Shown here: positions 14,879 to 15,404 of the stretch, piece by piece
How the letters are laid out: every line of letters begins with the position of its first letter
Numbering within the stretch: the stretch's first letter is position 1
Source of the DNA: Planctomycetota bacterium
GTDB taxonomy: Bacteria > Planctomycetota > PUPC01 > JACPCR01
Direction: 5' to 3'
DNA: 15,404 bases
Assembly (NCBI GenBank): GCA_030740295.1
Contig: JASLXP010000891.1
Location: 1 to 15,404 of the forward strand
The notes under the pieces: generated by a model
Databases searched by the model: none
What the model was told of the DNA's origin: nothing
The model's input: only the letters and a program-made list of their open reading frames with translations
Made by a program: the position numbers and the translations under genes

Positions 14879-14925
14879 TGCTTTCCATTCATCCGTGGCT
14901 TCCGAGGCCATCCTCTGGAACGCCG

Positions 14926-15404
14926 TCAGTACCTGGCCACGTCGGATAAACGGAAATCATCGAAGAGACAATCCACGGCCCCACCGGTCGGGTACGCGGA
15001 ACCTATCGTCAGATGCGGGCCGAAGTAAAACCCGATCGGTTCAGGCAACTCGAAGATACTCACAATCTTGCCGTTGGCGAAGATGCGGCAGGTCTTCTTT
15101 TTCCAGGTGATGCCGATGTGATTCCAGTCCTTGAAGCGGAGATGAGTTTTGTTCAGGCCGGCGTAGGCTTCCTTCGATTTATCACCCCTCAACCAGAAAT
15201 GGGGTTGGACCATGTAGGCGTTGTAATTCTCGTCACGGTAGAAGTTGAAAAAGCATGCCTGCGCGTTGCTCTTCTTCAGCCCAATCAGTTTTGTGAATCG
15301 GACTGGTTTGGCCGGAGGTTCAGTTTGGATGTATTTGAACCAGAATTCGAGAGTGCCGGTCTCACCAGGTCGGTACTCGCCAAGGTCGTAGTAAACGATC
15401 TCTT
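14926..15404 (-). CDS. LamG-like (concanavalin A-like) domain protein, 5' end outside window
   Basis: The reverse frame is open from the window edge to the TGA at 14926, giving 158 residues of the C-terminus of a longer protein. The visible part is a LamG/concanavalin A-like jelly roll: GTLEFWFKYIQTEPP, then a core with DWNHIGITWKKKTCRIFANG, then FGPHLTIGSAY and the closing FDDFRLSDVARY. Domains of this type bind sugars and sit in large exported proteins of PVC bacteria. The ATG at 15213 is internal, since the domain is clearly encoded upstream of it. It converges on the HAD gene across a repeat-rich gap. Nothing can be said about the N-terminal part or promoter. Confidence 0.85.
   Translation of the reverse strand, partial: EIVYYDLGEYRPGETGTLEFWFKYIQTEPPAKPVRFTKLIGLKKSNAQACFFNFYRDENYNAYMVQPHFWLRGDKSKEAYAGLNKTHLRFKDWNHIGITWKKKTCRIFANGKIVSIFELPEPIGFYFGPHLTIGSAYPTGGAVDCLFDDFRLSDVARY

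Larger units (their letters stand above)
14498..14925. other. Convergent intergenic region rich in palindromes
   Basis: The gap lies between the stops of the HAD gene and the LamG-like gene. It contains no gene I can support: the open frames in it are translations of the palindromes. It holds a 245-base palindromic element, a GCCCT/AGGGC hairpin and a GCGAAGCTTCGC hairpin, described separately. The position between convergent genes is where such elements do least harm, and any of the hairpins may also stop transcription. Confidence 0.75.

Overview
The window reads as chromosomal DNA of an uncultured member of the PVC group or a relative (Planctomycetota, Verrucomicrobiota, Lentisphaerota, Kiritimatiellota or Hydrogenedentota). 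This is inferred from several traits together: very large secreted proteins with LamG or discoidin-like folds, a neutral-ceramidase-like hydrolase, a TIGR03663-type membrane glycosyltransferase, weak or absent Shine-Dalgarno sequences on several genes, and many short palindromic or tandem repeats between genes. The sequence alone does not fix the phylum. There are no rRNA or tRNA genes, no CRISPR array, no transposase and no phage genes that I can see.

Layout. Positions 1-47 may hold the last codons of a gene that starts outside the window. Positions 179-7370 carry four forward genes: a secreted alpha/beta hydrolase, a 1362-residue secreted multidomain protein with a glycosidase-like core, a neutral/alkaline-ceramidase-like hydrolase and a NodB-type polysaccharide deacetylase. 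They look like a set for breaking down complex carbohydrates or amide- and ester-modified glycans. The deacetylase converges, with a 5-base gap, on a reverse-strand pair (8034-7376): a 78-residue protein and an HNH endonuclease joined by a GTGA overlap.

Positions 13232-8149 hold five reverse-strand genes in a row: a secreted discoidin-like protein, a TIGR03663/Agl23-like glycosyltransferase, a radical SAM/SPASM peptide maturase, a 304-residue protein with an aromatic, proline-rich N-terminus followed by a signal-like segment, and a 195-residue membrane protein. Three of the four junctions overlap (ATGA, 17 bases, ATGA). Only the glycosyltransferase/radical SAM junction has a gap. The last three genes look like a RiPP-like modification module (maturase, unusually large substrate, membrane partner). 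I consider this the most likely undescribed system here.

Divergent from that operon is a HAD-family phosphatase (13454-14497). Its leader carries a heptanucleotide CCATCAA tandem repeat that also lies directly before the deacetylase start. The convergent gap after it (14498-14925) contains a striking 245-base palindrome built of six small hairpins, then two more hairpins. The window ends inside a reverse-strand gene encoding a LamG-like domain.
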